NCBI GenBank assembly: GCA_002417905.1 | Contig: DIDB01000104.1 | Location: 1 to 7,522, forward strand | Direction of reading: 5' to 3' | DNA: 7,522 nt | From: Pseudomonadaceae bacterium UBA5811 | GTDB lineage: Bacteria > Pseudomonadota > Gammaproteobacteria > Pseudomonadales > Pseudomonadaceae | Part shown: positions 1 to 7,522 of the stretch, piece after piece | Layout of the letters: every line of letters starts with the position of its first letter | How positions within the stretch are numbered: position 1 is the stretch's first letter | Translations under genes and position numbers: made by a program | The notes under the pieces: model-generated | The model's database searches: none | What the model was told of the DNA's origin: nothing | Seen by the model: only the letters and a program-made list of their open reading frames with translations

Positions 1-465
1 ACCAGCCGGTCCTCCCAGCGGCCGTCCCGCACTCACCTGCAGCTCATCCGGAGCAATAACCAGGGCCACTGCGCAGCCGGCCCTGCTCAGCCGGGCCACA
101 GCCTCCCCTGCCCGGGCCATCTGACCGGCCACATCCAGCCCGCCCTCGGTCGTCAGCTCCTGGCGGGTTTCCGGCACCAGACAGACATGCTCCGGCCGGA
201 TGCGCCCGGCCAGCTGCAGCAGCTCTTCGCTGATCCCCATTTCCAGGTTCATCCGGGTCTGCAGCAGATCCTTCAGCAGCAGCACATCCCGATCCTGGAT
301 ATGCCGCCGGTCCTCTCGCAGATGCAGGGTAATGCCATCAGCCCCCGCTTCCTCGGCATCCAGGGCAGCCTTGAGCGGATCCGGGTAGCGGGTACCCCGG
401 GCCTGACGCAGGGTAGCAACATGGTCAATATTGACGCCCAGCAGCAATGGTCGGTTTTTACTCAC
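1..465 (-). CDS. pdxJ: Pyridoxine 5'-phosphate synthase PdxJ (C-terminus cut by window edge)
   Basis: PdxJ condenses 1-deoxyxylulose 5-phosphate with 3-amino-1-hydroxyacetone phosphate to make pyridoxine 5'-phosphate, the ring-closing step of DXP-dependent vitamin B6 synthesis in the cytoplasm. I translated 155 codons from a GTG start; the frame stays open to the left edge. E. coli PdxJ is about 243 residues, so roughly 90 are missing. Family blocks are clear: [16 protein letters not shown] (10-25), YPDP (27-30), [15 protein letters not shown] (41-55), TRMNLEM (70-76) and [11 protein letters not shown] near 110-120. By alignment with the E. coli enzyme, His48 and Glu75 match the catalytic His45 and Glu72. 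The start is fixed by AGGGAG seven bases upstream and by the N-terminus [15 protein letters not shown]. It overlaps the end of recO by 8 bases, implying coupled translation as the last visible gene of the operon. Confidence 0.97.
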   Translation of the reverse strand, partial: MSKNRPLLLGVNIDHVATLRQARGTRYPDPLKAALDAEEAGADGITLHLREDRRHIQDRDVLLLKDLLQTRMNLEMGISEELLQLAGRIRPEHVCLVPETRQELTTEGGLDVAGQMARAGEAVARLSRAGCAVALVIAPDELQVSAGRPLGGPAG

Positions 466-1147
466 AGCAGGACTCCCTGAGATTGACAAAAAAGCTCCGG
501 CTGACCAATGGTTTGGGGCCCAGATGGGGGGCCAGAGCCTGGCGCATCAGCTGCTTGGCCGTACCCAGAACCCCGGGCCACAGCCAGTCGGCCCGGGCCA
601 GCGCCAGAAGACTGGCCCCTGAAAAAAGAGCTGGGCTCCCGTGCTCTGCCCGCTCCAGTCCGGCCTCTGGCCAGAAGCGATAGCAGGCATCCGCCGCCAG
701 CAGCTGGCCAGCGGTATCCCGGGTCAGGCTGAAGCCGTAACCCAGCTCCCCCAGCAGCTGCCATTCAAAAACCCGCAGGGCTGGCTCCAGAGCCTCACCC
801 CGGGCCAGCAGGGCCAGAGTGCGGGCATAGTGCTCAAACAGGACTGGATGCGGATCTTCCACAGGCAGCAGGCGCACCAGCAGCTCATTGAGATACAGGC
901 CACTGTACAGAAAGGCGCCCTTCAGCCAGAACGGCAGACCGCCGGATTCCAGCCGGATCACGCTTTTCAGCTCATTGCGCCCCCTGGTTTCCAGATCCAG
1001 CAGCACAAACGGTCTGGCCAGTGCCCCCTGGCCGGTGCGGGCATTGCGCAACACGGCAGCAACCCGCCCTCCCGGCGTCAACAGCTCCAGCAGGGCACTG
1101 GTTTCCCGGTAGGGCCGGCTGTGCAGGACAAAGGCCGGAACGGCCAT
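458..1147 (-). CDS. recO: DNA repair/recombination mediator RecO
   Basis: RecO works with RecR (and RecF) to load RecA onto SSB-coated single-stranded DNA and can anneal complementary strands, in the cytoplasmic RecFOR recombinational repair pathway. The 229-residue product has usual gammaproteobacterial length. The N-terminal OB-fold half starts [20 protein letters not shown] (residues 4-23) and continues through [12 protein letters not shown] (26-37). The helical C-terminal half carries [13 protein letters not shown], then [16 protein letters not shown], and ends with [19 protein letters not shown]. No four-cysteine zinc site is visible, as is common in gammaproteobacterial RecO; the CC pair at the extreme C-terminus lies where the gene overlaps pdxJ. 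The ATG directly follows the era stop (TGAATG, no gap) and has only a weak Shine-Dalgarno, so translation probably depends on era. The stop lies 8 bases inside pdxJ. Confidence 0.96.
   Translation of the reverse strand: MAVPAFVLHSRPYRETSALLELLTPGGRVAAVLRNARTGQGALARPFVLLDLETRGRNELKSVIRLESGGLPFWLKGAFLYSGLYLNELLVRLLPVEDPHPVLFEHYARTLALLARGEALEPALRVFEWQLLGELGYGFSLTRDTAGQLLAADACYRFWPEAGLERAEHGSPALFSGASLLALARADWLWPGVLGTAKQLMRQALAPHLGPKPLVSRSFFVNLRESCCE
473..478 (-). promoter_or_regulatory. Ribosome binding site of pdxJ inside recO
   Basis: The minus strand reads AGGGAG, then seven bases, then the GTG start at 465-463. The site lies within the last codons of recO and supports the GTG as the true pdxJ start. 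Confidence 0.75.
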
Positions 1148-2047
1148 TCAGTCCCGGTAGCCCAGGGAAAACAGAGCCCGCTCATCATCTGACCAGCCGC
1201 CCTTCACTTTGACCCACAGGTTTAGCATCACCTTTGAATCAAACAGGACTTCCATGTCCTTGCGAGCCTCCTGGCCAATCCGCTTCAGGCGCTCGCCCCG
1301 GCTGCCAATAATGATTTTTTTCTGGCCATCACGCTCCACCAGAATCAGGGCGTGAATGTGCAGGATAGCCCCCTCGGCCTTGAATTCCTCGATTTCCACG
1401 GTGACCTGGTAAGGCAGTTCGGCACCCAGCTGGCGCATGATTTTTTCCCGCACCAGCTCGGCAGCCAGAAACCGGCTGGTCCGGTCAGTCAGCTGGTCCT
1501 CCGGGAAAAAGTGCCCGTTTTCCGGAAGCCGTTCCGCCACCAGCCGCTCCAGGGTTTCCAGGTTTTTGCCATGCTGGGCAGATACCGGCACGATCTCCGC
1601 CTCCGGCAGCTGGCTGGTCAGCCACTCCAGATGCGGCAGAATATCCGCACTGTTATCCAGCCGGTCCATCTTGTTCACCGCCACGATCAGTGGCCCCCGG
1701 CGCTCGCGAAGCCGCTCCAGCACCAGCTGGTCTTCTTCGGTCCAGCGGTTGCGGTCCACTACAAACACCACCACATCCACATCCCGGAGTGCCGAGGCAG
1801 CTGTACGGTTCATATAGCGGTTCAGGGCAGTCTCACCGGCCTTGTGCAGACCGGGTGTATCCACATAAACCGCCTGGACACGGCCTTCCGTCTTGATGCC
1901 CAGCATGTTGTGCCGGGTGGTCTGGGGCTTGCGGGAGGTAATGGCCAGCTTCTGGCCAAGGATATGGTTCAGCAGTGTCGACTTGCCCACATTGGGCCGT
2001 CCGACAATGGCCACGTAACCACAGCGTTCCGTCATCGGTTCAGTCAT
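1148..2047 (-). CDS. era: GTPase Era, 16S rRNA/30S assembly factor
   Basis: Era is an essential GTPase that binds the 3' end of 16S rRNA and helps 30S subunit maturation, partly at the inner membrane. From the chosen start the protein has 299 residues (E. coli Era has 301). The GTPase domain shows G1 GRPNVGKST at 16-24, the switch region KPQTTRH at 40-46, G3 DTPG at 63-66, G4 NKMD at 125-128 and G5-like VSAQHGKN at 155-162. The C-terminal KH domain has [20 protein letters not shown], with GSRG as the GxxG loop, and ends [20 protein letters not shown]. The frame is open further upstream (to 2140), but that 31-residue extension is Pro/Trp-rich, unlike Era, and lies wholly inside rnc. The ATG at 2047 has GGAG seven bases ahead and gives [18 protein letters not shown]. 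It overlaps rnc by 8 bases; the stop abuts recO. Confidence 0.97.
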   Translation of the reverse strand: MTEPMTERCGYVAIVGRPNVGKSTLLNHILGQKLAITSRKPQTTRHNMLGIKTEGRVQAVYVDTPGLHKAGETALNRYMNRTAASALRDVDVVVFVVDRNRWTEEDQLVLERLRERRGPLIVAVNKMDRLDNSADILPHLEWLTSQLPEAEIVPVSAQHGKNLETLERLVAERLPENGHFFPEDQLTDRTSRFLAAELVREKIMRQLGAELPYQVTVEIEEFKAEGAILHIHALILVERDGQKKIIIGSRGERLKRIGQEARKDMEVLFDSKVMLNLWVKVKGGWSDDERALFSLGYRD

Positions 2048-2729
2048 GCCCGTTCTCCACGCCCAGAGCCACCAGGGCTGCTGCGGCGGCAACCTGCTCG
2101 GCCACCCGCCGGCTGGGTCCCTGCCCCCGGGTCCGCTCACTGAGCAGGGCTACCTGGCAGGCTACGTAAAAGGTCCGGCAGTGCGGATCGCCCTGGATAT
2201 CCACGACCTCGTACTGGGGCAGCTCGGCACCTCTGGACTGCAGGAACTCCTGCAGCCGGGTTTTGGGATCCTTGTTGGTATCTACCAGGGTCAGCCCCTG
2301 CAGCTCGCCAGCCAGCCAGGCCAGCACCCGCTCGCGGACCACCTCCATGCCGGCATCCAGATAGATGGCACCAATCAGGGCTTCCAGTGCATCAGCCAGG
2401 ATGGAGTCGCGCCGGAACCCCCCACTTTTCAGCTCACCGGAACCCAGCCGCAGGTATTCCCCCAGATCAAAGCCCCGGGCCAAAACGGCCAGGGTCTGCC
2501 CTTTGACCAGCCGGGCCCGCAACCTGGACAGCTGGCCTTCGCGGGCCTGGGGAAAATGGCTGAACAGGGCCTCACCGGCCACAAAGTTGAGAATGGCATC
2601 GCCCAGAAACTCCAGACGCTCATTGTTGCGTCCGGCATAGCTGCGATGGGTCAGGGCTACCAGCAGCAGCTCCTGGTTCTGGAAGTGATAACCGAGCCTG
2701 CGCTCAAGACGTTCTAAGGAAATACTCAC
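2040..2729 (-). CDS. rnc: Ribonuclease III
   Basis: RNase III cuts double-stranded RNA, releasing 16S and 23S rRNA precursors from the primary transcript and processing some mRNAs and sRNA duplexes. The 229-residue protein has the full two-domain layout. The RNase domain (about 1-150) contains the signature [12 protein letters not shown] at 36-47, with Glu37, Glu40 and Asp44, and [18 protein letters not shown] at 108-125, with Asp113 and Glu116; these match the Mg2+-binding catalytic residues of the family. The dsRNA-binding domain (about 153-226) starts [11 protein letters not shown] and ends with [14 protein letters not shown]. The start is GTG at 2729-2727, overlapping the DUF4845 gene's stop as GTGA, with AGGG four bases upstream. 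The tail overlaps era by 8 bases. In E. coli rnc is autoregulated through a cleavable 5' leader; no room for one exists here. Confidence 0.97.
   Translation of the reverse strand: MSISLERLERRLGYHFQNQELLLVALTHRSYAGRNNERLEFLGDAILNFVAGEALFSHFPQAREGQLSRLRARLVKGQTLAVLARGFDLGEYLRLGSGELKSGGFRRDSILADALEALIGAIYLDAGMEVVRERVLAWLAGELQGLTLVDTNKDPKTRLQEFLQSRGAELPQYEVVDIQGDPHCRTFYVACQVALLSERTRGQGPSRRVAEQVAAAAALVALGVENGHD
2055..2058 (-). promoter_or_regulatory. Ribosome binding site deciding the era start
   Basis: GGAG on the minus strand sits seven bases before the ATG at 2047-2045, inside the final codons of rnc. It supports this start over the longer upstream-open reading frame. Confidence 0.75.
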
Positions 2730-3115
2730 GGAGCCCTGAACCGGTATTCTTTGTCAAAACGTGCCACCAGATCGAGATTGGCGATCAGTGGCTCCCGTTG
2801 CTCGTAGGCCAGATGAACCTGGAATTCGCCATCTTCCTGACTGATCTGCAGGGCATCCTGCAGGTTCAGCCCGTAAATGCCGTTGATCTGCATGCCATGC
2901 TCGACATAGCGGTACAGGTCTGCCGGAGACTGCATGTCCGTCGCCGCCTCTGTCCGGGCCGCCGAAATGACCCGGTCCAGTGCGATGTACTGGTAATAGT
3001 GCGGTCCCATCCGGACCAGCACGGTACCCAGGATGACCAGCAGCAGCAGACCGCCCAGGCCACCTGCCAGGGTCAGGCCCCGCTGTGACCGGACCGCTGA
3101 TTTCATTGCGCGCAT
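2726..3115 (-). CDS. Small single-pass membrane protein, DUF4845 family (function unknown)
   Basis: This 129-residue protein matches, from memory, the uncharacterised protein between lepB and rnc in Pseudomonas (PA0769 type, DUF4845); I cannot assign a function. Residues 1-12 are basic ([12 protein letters not shown]), residues 14-34 form one hydrophobic membrane segment rich in Gly and Leu, and the remaining 95 residues are soluble. Family-like blocks are [15 protein letters not shown] (36-50), [13 protein letters not shown] and, near the end, [22 protein letters not shown]. The Lys/Arg-rich start suggests an N-in, C-out orientation, placing the soluble part in the periplasm. The QRGLTL just before the hydrophobic stretch resembles a prepilin peptidase site but lacks Glu at position +5. 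The ATG directly follows the lepB stop (TAAATG); a second ATG at 3106 is possible. The stop overlaps the rnc start by 4 bases. Confidence 0.9.
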   Translation of the reverse strand: MRAMKSAVRSQRGLTLAGGLGGLLLLVILGTVLVRMGPHYYQYIALDRVISAARTEAATDMQSPADLYRYVEHGMQINGIYGLNLQDALQISQEDGEFQVHLAYEQREPLIANLDLVARFDKEYRFRAP

Positions 3116-3967
3116 TTACTGGATAACCCCTACTCTGGAAAAGCCCGGCAGATGGCTGAACTTCGGATCAGGCCAGCTCATCCAGATGGCAAAGGCCTTG
3201 CCCACGATATTCTGGTCCGGCACCATGCCCTGCAGACTGGCCGGAATGCCCGGAAGATCCCAGTACCGGCTGTCGTTGGAGTTGTCCCGGTTGTCCCCCA
3301 TCATGAAGTAGTGGCCTTCCGGAACCGTCCACTGCCGGTCACCCTCAAGGCGGTAACTGCCGGTTTCCTTGCGGATTTCGTGCTCCACCTCACCCAGCTT
3401 CTCCCGGTACAGCTGCACGCTGCCCAGACTGCCGGGCTCCTCACCCACCAGGGTTTCCTCCACCAGCTGGCCATTGATATACAGCCGCTTGTCGCTGGTG
3501 TAGCGCAGTACATCTCCCGGCAGCCCGATCACCCGCTTGATGTAGTTGACAGAGGGGTCGCCCGGATAGCGGAACACCATGACATCTCCCCGCTGCGGCT
3601 CGCCAATGCTGATGATCTTGCTGTCCAGCACCGGCAGGCGGATGCCATAGGCAAACTTGTTGACCAGAATGAAGTCTCCCACCTCCAGGGTGGGTTTCAT
3701 CGAGCCGGACGGGATCTGGAACGGCTCCACCAGAAACGAGCGCAGCACCAGCACAATGGCCAGCACCGGAAAAAAGGACTTGCCGTACTCCACCAGGGCC
3801 GGCTCCTTTTTCAGGGCCTCCAGGGTAGCGGGCTCGATCCGGGTAGCCGTGGCCTGGTAGCGGGCCACGGCCAGCCGCCGCCGGGGCGCCAGCACCAGCA
3901 GATCCAGCAGCGCGGCTGCTCCACAGAGCAGCACAGCAATGACCAGCACTAACGGAAAATCGATCAT
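3116..3967 (-). CDS. lepB: Signal peptidase I (leader peptidase)
   Basis: LepB removes N-terminal signal peptides from proteins exported by Sec or Tat, acting on the outer face of the inner membrane with a Ser-Lys dyad. The 283-residue length is that of pseudomonad LepB, shorter than the 324 of E. coli. There are two membrane segments, about residues 4-26 and 64-80, separated by a basic cytoplasmic loop (PRRRLAVARYQ). Box B is IPSGSMKPTL with the nucleophile Ser89; box D is YIKRVIGLPGD with the general base Lys144; box E is MGDNRDNSNDSRYW. Between boxes D and E lies the usual beta-rich insert (residues about 160-215). The ATG follows the lepA stop after a single base, so lepA and lepB are likely co-translated. 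The stop touches the next gene. Its periplasmic neighbour MucD would be among its substrates, as would most exported proteins. Confidence 0.97.
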   Translation of the reverse strand: MIDFPLVLVIAVLLCGAAALLDLLVLAPRRRLAVARYQATATRIEPATLEALKKEPALVEYGKSFFPVLAIVLVLRSFLVEPFQIPSGSMKPTLEVGDFILVNKFAYGIRLPVLDSKIISIGEPQRGDVMVFRYPGDPSVNYIKRVIGLPGDVLRYTSDKRLYINGQLVEETLVGEEPGSLGSVQLYREKLGEVEHEIRKETGSYRLEGDRQWTVPEGHYFMMGDNRDNSNDSRYWDLPGIPASLQGMVPDQNIVGKAFAIWMSWPDPKFSHLPGFSRVGVIQ

Positions 3968-3968
3968 C

Positions 3969-5768
<1,800 letters not shown>

Positions 5769-5791
5769 TGCTTGAATACTCAACAATGCGG

Positions 5792-5808
5792 ACAGGCGGA
5801 CTGCCTGT
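5792..5808 (-). repeat. Small inverted repeat in lepA leader
   Basis: ACAGGC (5792-5797) and GCCTGT (5803-5808) are perfect inverted copies around a 5-base spacer. In the transcript this would be a 6-base-pair hairpin ending 23 bases before the lepA GTG. It could affect initiation or be an operator half-site pair; chance is also possible in such GC-rich DNA. Confidence 0.45.
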
Positions 5809-5834
5809 GTAAATGGTCAGGGAGTGTAACTGAT

Positions 5835-5866
5835 CCCCCCGGACAGCACCATGCCGGGGGGCTGTC
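5835..5866 (-). repeat. Two overlapping, mutually exclusive inverted repeats in the mucD-lepA spacer
   Basis: CCCCCCGG (5835-5842) pairs perfectly with CCGGGGGG (5854-5861), an 8-base-pair stem with an 11-base loop. GACAGC (5842-5847) pairs perfectly with GCTGTC (5861-5866), a 6-base-pair stem. The stems share bases 5842 and 5861 and cross each other, so they cannot both form fully. No T-run follows on the minus strand, so neither looks like a second intrinsic terminator. A role in the lepA leader is inference. Confidence 0.6.
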
Positions 5867-5879
5867 TGCCACTGGGCAC

Positions 5880-5904
5880 AAAAAAGCGGCCCGGAAGGGC
5901 CGCT
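5880..5904 (-). terminator. Rho-independent terminator downstream of mucD
   Basis: On the minus strand AGCGGCCC pairs with GGGCCGCT around a TTCC loop, an 8-base-pair GC-rich stem, followed at once by a T-run (A-run 5880-5885 on the plus strand). It begins 23 bases after the mucD stop. It should end most mucD transcription and separate it from lepA. Confidence 0.9.
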
Positions 5905-5927
5905 CTCTTCTGGCAGGTCAGCCGGAG

Positions 5928-7346
5928 TTATTCGGCCAGTTTGAAGGTAATAAAGCTGGCCCGGCCCTGACGCAGCACCCGCATGGATACCGGACGATTT
6001 TTGGGCAGGCTTTCCGCAATTTTGAGGAAGCTGGCTACCGTGGTTACCGGCAGATTGTTCAGATGAGTAATGACATCACCCGGCCGCAGGCCGATCAGGG
6101 CCGCCGGGCCGTTCATCACCTGACTGATGATCACCCCCCCCTGCAGTTCAAGCTTCTGTTTCTGCTCGGCGCTCAACTCGGCAACCTGGATACCCAGCCG
6201 GTTACTGCTTTTCTCTGCACCGGCTGCTGCCACCGGAGCAGAGCCCTCATCCGGCAGGGCGCCGACCGTAATCATCAGCGGCTTGCGGTGACCATCCCGC
6301 ACCACGGTCAGCTCGGCCCTGGCGCCCGGCTTCATGGTCCCAATCAGGTGCGGCAGATCCGCGGACATCTCAATGGTTTTGCCATTGACCGCCAGAATGA
6401 TATCGCCCACCTGCAGCCCACCTTTCGCGGCCGGACTGTCATCCATCACCTGGGCAACCAGTGCGCCGGCCGGCCGCTCCAGACCGAAGGATTCGGCCAG
6501 ATCCCGGCTGACCTCCTGGATCAGTACGCCAAGCCAGCCCCGGCTGACCTTGCCACTGGCCCGCAGCTGGCCGGCCACATCCATGGCCACATCAACCGGA
6601 ATGGCGAAAGACAGGCCCATAAAACCGCCTGAGCGGGTGAAAATCTGCGAATTGATGCCAATCACCTCACCCTTCAGATTAAACAGCGGGCCACCGGAAT
6701 TCCCCGGGTTGATGGCCACGTCAGTCTGGATAAAGGGCACATAGCTCTCATTGGGCAGACTGCGGTCCACCGCGCTGACAATCCCGGCCGTGACCGTGTG
6801 ATCAAAGCCAAAAGGGGAGCCGATGGCCAGTACCCATTCGCCCACTTTCAGCTGGCTGGATTTGCCGATTTTCACCACGGGCAGGTCGGCCGCCGCCTGG
6901 ACTTTCAGCAGGGCTACATCCGTACGCGGGTCAGATCCCACCAGCCTGGCCGGCAGTTCGCTCCGGTCCGGCAGGCGGACCATGATTTCGTCCGCATCGG
7001 CCACCACATGGTTATTGGTCAGGATGTAACCGTCCCCGGAAATGATAAATCCCGAACCCAATGAGCGGGCTTCACGCTCGCCCTGCTCAGGCTCGCCCGG
7101 CATGCCCGGGAAACTGCGCTCGAAAAAGTCGCGGAAGATCGGCGGCAGGCCTTCCAGATCCGGCATCATCTGCAGGGCTTCGCCCCGGCCGGAGGCTTTC
7201 TGCCGGGTACTGATATTGACCACCGCCGGCGAAGCCTGCTCGACCAGCGGCGTAAAATCTGGCAGGTCAGCCCGGGCCGGCAGGGTCTGGACCAGCAGGA
7301 GCAGGCCGGCCAGCAAGGCCATATAGCTCTTTTTATGGGACATCAT
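5928..7346 (-). CDS. mucD: Periplasmic serine protease MucD (DegP/HtrA family)
   Basis: MucD is a periplasmic HtrA-type protease and chaperone that degrades misfolded envelope proteins; in Pseudomonas it restrains the AlgU (sigma-E-like) stress and alginate response. The 472-residue protein begins with a signal peptide (MMSHKKSYMALLAGLL, basic then hydrophobic) with probable cleavage after PARA (residue 26). The trypsin-like domain has catalytic His113 in TNNHVV, Asp143 in RTDVALLKV and Ser217 in NPGNSGGPLFN. A long LA-loop-like insert (about 52-94) contains LPPIFRDFFERSFPG. PDZ1 spans about 270-365 (RGWLGVLIQEV); after an Ala/Ser-rich linker, PDZ2 spans about 385-472, with GLRPGDVITHLNN. The ATG at 7346 is chosen over the adjacent ATG because GGAG lies 8 bases upstream. 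The gene follows an unidentified gene by 78 bases and ends at a strong terminator. DegP or DegQ naming is an alternative; the mucD-lepA order favours MucD. Confidence 0.95.
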   Translation of the reverse strand: MMSHKKSYMALLAGLLLLVQTLPARADLPDFTPLVEQASPAVVNISTRQKASGRGEALQMMPDLEGLPPIFRDFFERSFPGMPGEPEQGEREARSLGSGFIISGDGYILTNNHVVADADEIMVRLPDRSELPARLVGSDPRTDVALLKVQAAADLPVVKIGKSSQLKVGEWVLAIGSPFGFDHTVTAGIVSAVDRSLPNESYVPFIQTDVAINPGNSGGPLFNLKGEVIGINSQIFTRSGGFMGLSFAIPVDVAMDVAGQLRASGKVSRGWLGVLIQEVSRDLAESFGLERPAGALVAQVMDDSPAAKGGLQVGDIILAVNGKTIEMSADLPHLIGTMKPGARAELTVVRDGHRKPLMITVGALPDEGSAPVAAAGAEKSSNRLGIQVAELSAEQKQKLELQGGVIISQVMNGPAALIGLRPGDVITHLNNLPVTTVASFLKIAESLPKNRPVSMRVLRQGRASFITFKLAE

Positions 7347-7424
7347 TCAGCATTCTCCATAGCCAAAGGGGGGTTAACTTACCCCAGAGCAGCCCCCGCC
7401 GGCGACCCTGCCAGCCAGCCCGGC
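7347..7424 (-). other. Short spacer between upstream gene and mucD
   Basis: These 78 bases carry the mucD ribosome binding site and a small inverted repeat (GGGGT/ACCCC around TAACTT, with a GTTAAC palindrome beside it) at about 7370-7385. I see no convincing sigma-70 or sigma-E-type promoter and no T-run terminator, so mucD may be read through from the upstream gene. Confidence 0.5.
7355..7358 (-). promoter_or_regulatory. Ribosome binding site of mucD
   Basis: GGAG followed by AA on the minus strand lies eight bases before the ATG at 7346-7344 and 11 before the second ATG, favouring the first as start. Confidence 0.7.
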
Positions 7425-7522
7425 TCAATGGCTGGTGGAGTGACTGCCCGTCTCAATTGCCTGGCTGGCATCCCCGGTAGCCACGCCCCCCACCCGCTGG
7501 ATGCTGGCCTGGCCACCCGAGG
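7425..7522 (-). CDS. C-terminal 31 codons of an unidentified gene upstream of mucD
   Basis: One minus-strand frame is open from the right edge to a TGA at 7427-7425 and encodes SGGQASIQRVGGVATG followed by a Ser/Thr/His-rich end (TGSHSTSH). I prefer this frame because its codons (CAG, CGG, AGC, GTG, GGC, ACC) match the other genes here, with about 24 of 31 third positions G or C. A competing frame, open to 7374, uses AGG, AGA, CCA, CTA and CAA, which the neighbours avoid. I do not recognise the product. By position it could be the end of an RseB/MucB-type or MucC-type envelope-stress protein, since those genes precede mucD in Pseudomonas. The tail shows no clear match to what I remember of either. 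Confidence 0.5.
   Translation of the reverse strand, partial: SGGQASIQRVGGVATGDASQAIETGSHSTSH

Larger units (their letters stand above)
5769..5879 (-). promoter_or_regulatory. lepA leader/promoter region with inverted repeats
   Basis: This non-coding stretch separates the mucD terminator from lepA and should hold the promoter of the lepA operon, because mucD transcripts mostly end upstream. It contains three inverted repeats: overlapping hairpins at 5835-5866, a 6-base-pair hairpin at 5792-5808, and a short TTGA-N4-TCAA just before the GTG start. The clearest -35-like hexamer on the minus strand is TTTACA (5813-5808), but the matching -10 position (CGCATT) is poor, so I do not call a promoter. 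The position of a promoter here is inference. Confidence 0.5.

Noticed and set aside
1..36. Possible frameshift at the visible end of pdxJ
   Set aside because: The last residues look divergent at first, but [11 protein letters not shown] aligns without a gap to the family pattern Q-I-x-A-(5)-G-A-P, so the frame is intact up to the edge.
2048..2140. N-terminal extension of era by 31 residues
   Set aside because: It is Pro/Trp-rich, unlike known Era N-termini, and lies wholly inside rnc. The ATG at 2047 has a good ribosome binding site and gives normal Era length.
1352..2143. Long plus-strand open frame opposite era
   Set aside because: Its composition is that of a reverse-complement shadow (many His, Gln, Arg, Pro), with no domain, while the opposite strand encodes a complete Era.
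2046..2717. Plus-strand open frame opposite rnc
   Set aside because: It mirrors the RNase III gene almost exactly, and no domain is visible.
3152..3952. Plus-strand open frame opposite lepB
   Set aside because: It is an antisense shadow of a complete signal peptidase gene with no independent evidence.
5769..5786. TTG start for lepA adding six residues
   Set aside because: It has no Shine-Dalgarno. The GTG at 5768 gives the usual pseudomonad N-terminus and length of 599.
5835..5866. H-type pseudoknot from the two crossing stems
   Set aside because: The connecting loops would be zero bases long on both sides, which is sterically implausible. Alternative hairpins are the better reading.
7374..7522. 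Alternative minus-strand frame open from the right edge to a TAA at 7374
   Set aside because: Its codon use (AGG, AGA, CCA, CTA, CAA) is unlike all neighbouring genes, and its Pro/Trp/Gly-rich product has no recognisable feature.

Overview
The window is a compact, minus-strand block of housekeeping genes from a gammaproteobacterium, most likely of the Pseudomonas-like lineage. This placement rests on gene order and protein length, not on a search. In transcription order (high to low coordinate) it reads: tail of an unidentified gene, mucD (periplasmic DegP/HtrA-family protease), a terminator, lepA (elongation factor 4), lepB (signal peptidase I), a small DUF4845-type membrane protein, rnc (RNase III), era (ribosome-assembly GTPase), recO (recombination mediator) and the 5' part of pdxJ (vitamin B6 synthesis). 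As I recall it, the same order (mucD-lepA-lepB-DUF4845-rnc-era-recO-pdxJ) occurs in Pseudomonas aeruginosa, and the protein lengths are close to those of pseudomonads. The DNA is GC-rich; every real gene prefers G or C at third positions and CTG, CAG and CGG codons.

Layout: 1-465 pdxJ (cut by the left edge), 458-1147 recO, 1148-2047 era, 2040-2729 rnc, 2726-3115 DUF4845 protein, 3116-3967 lepB, 3969-5768 lepA. These seven genes are joined by gaps of 0-1 base or overlaps of 4-8 bases, so they almost certainly form one translationally coupled operon. Positions 5769-5927 are non-coding. They hold the mucD terminator (5880-5904), a pair of mutually exclusive hairpins (5835-5866) and a small hairpin just ahead of lepA (5792-5808). 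Then come mucD (5928-7346), a 78-base gap (7347-7424), and the last 31 codons of an upstream gene (7425-7522).

How the genes fit together: MucD handles misfolded envelope proteins. LepB releases exported proteins from the membrane. LepA, RNase III and Era act on ribosomes and rRNA. RecO serves recombinational repair, and PdxJ makes pyridoxine 5'-phosphate. The common theme is core translation, RNA processing and export rather than one pathway.

I found no mobile element, tRNA, rRNA, CRISPR array or phage gene, and no credible undescribed system. The points most worth a second look are the structured mucD-lepA spacer, the prepilin-like N-terminus of the DUF4845 protein, the lack of room for an RNase III autoregulatory leader before rnc, and the unidentified C-terminus at the right edge.
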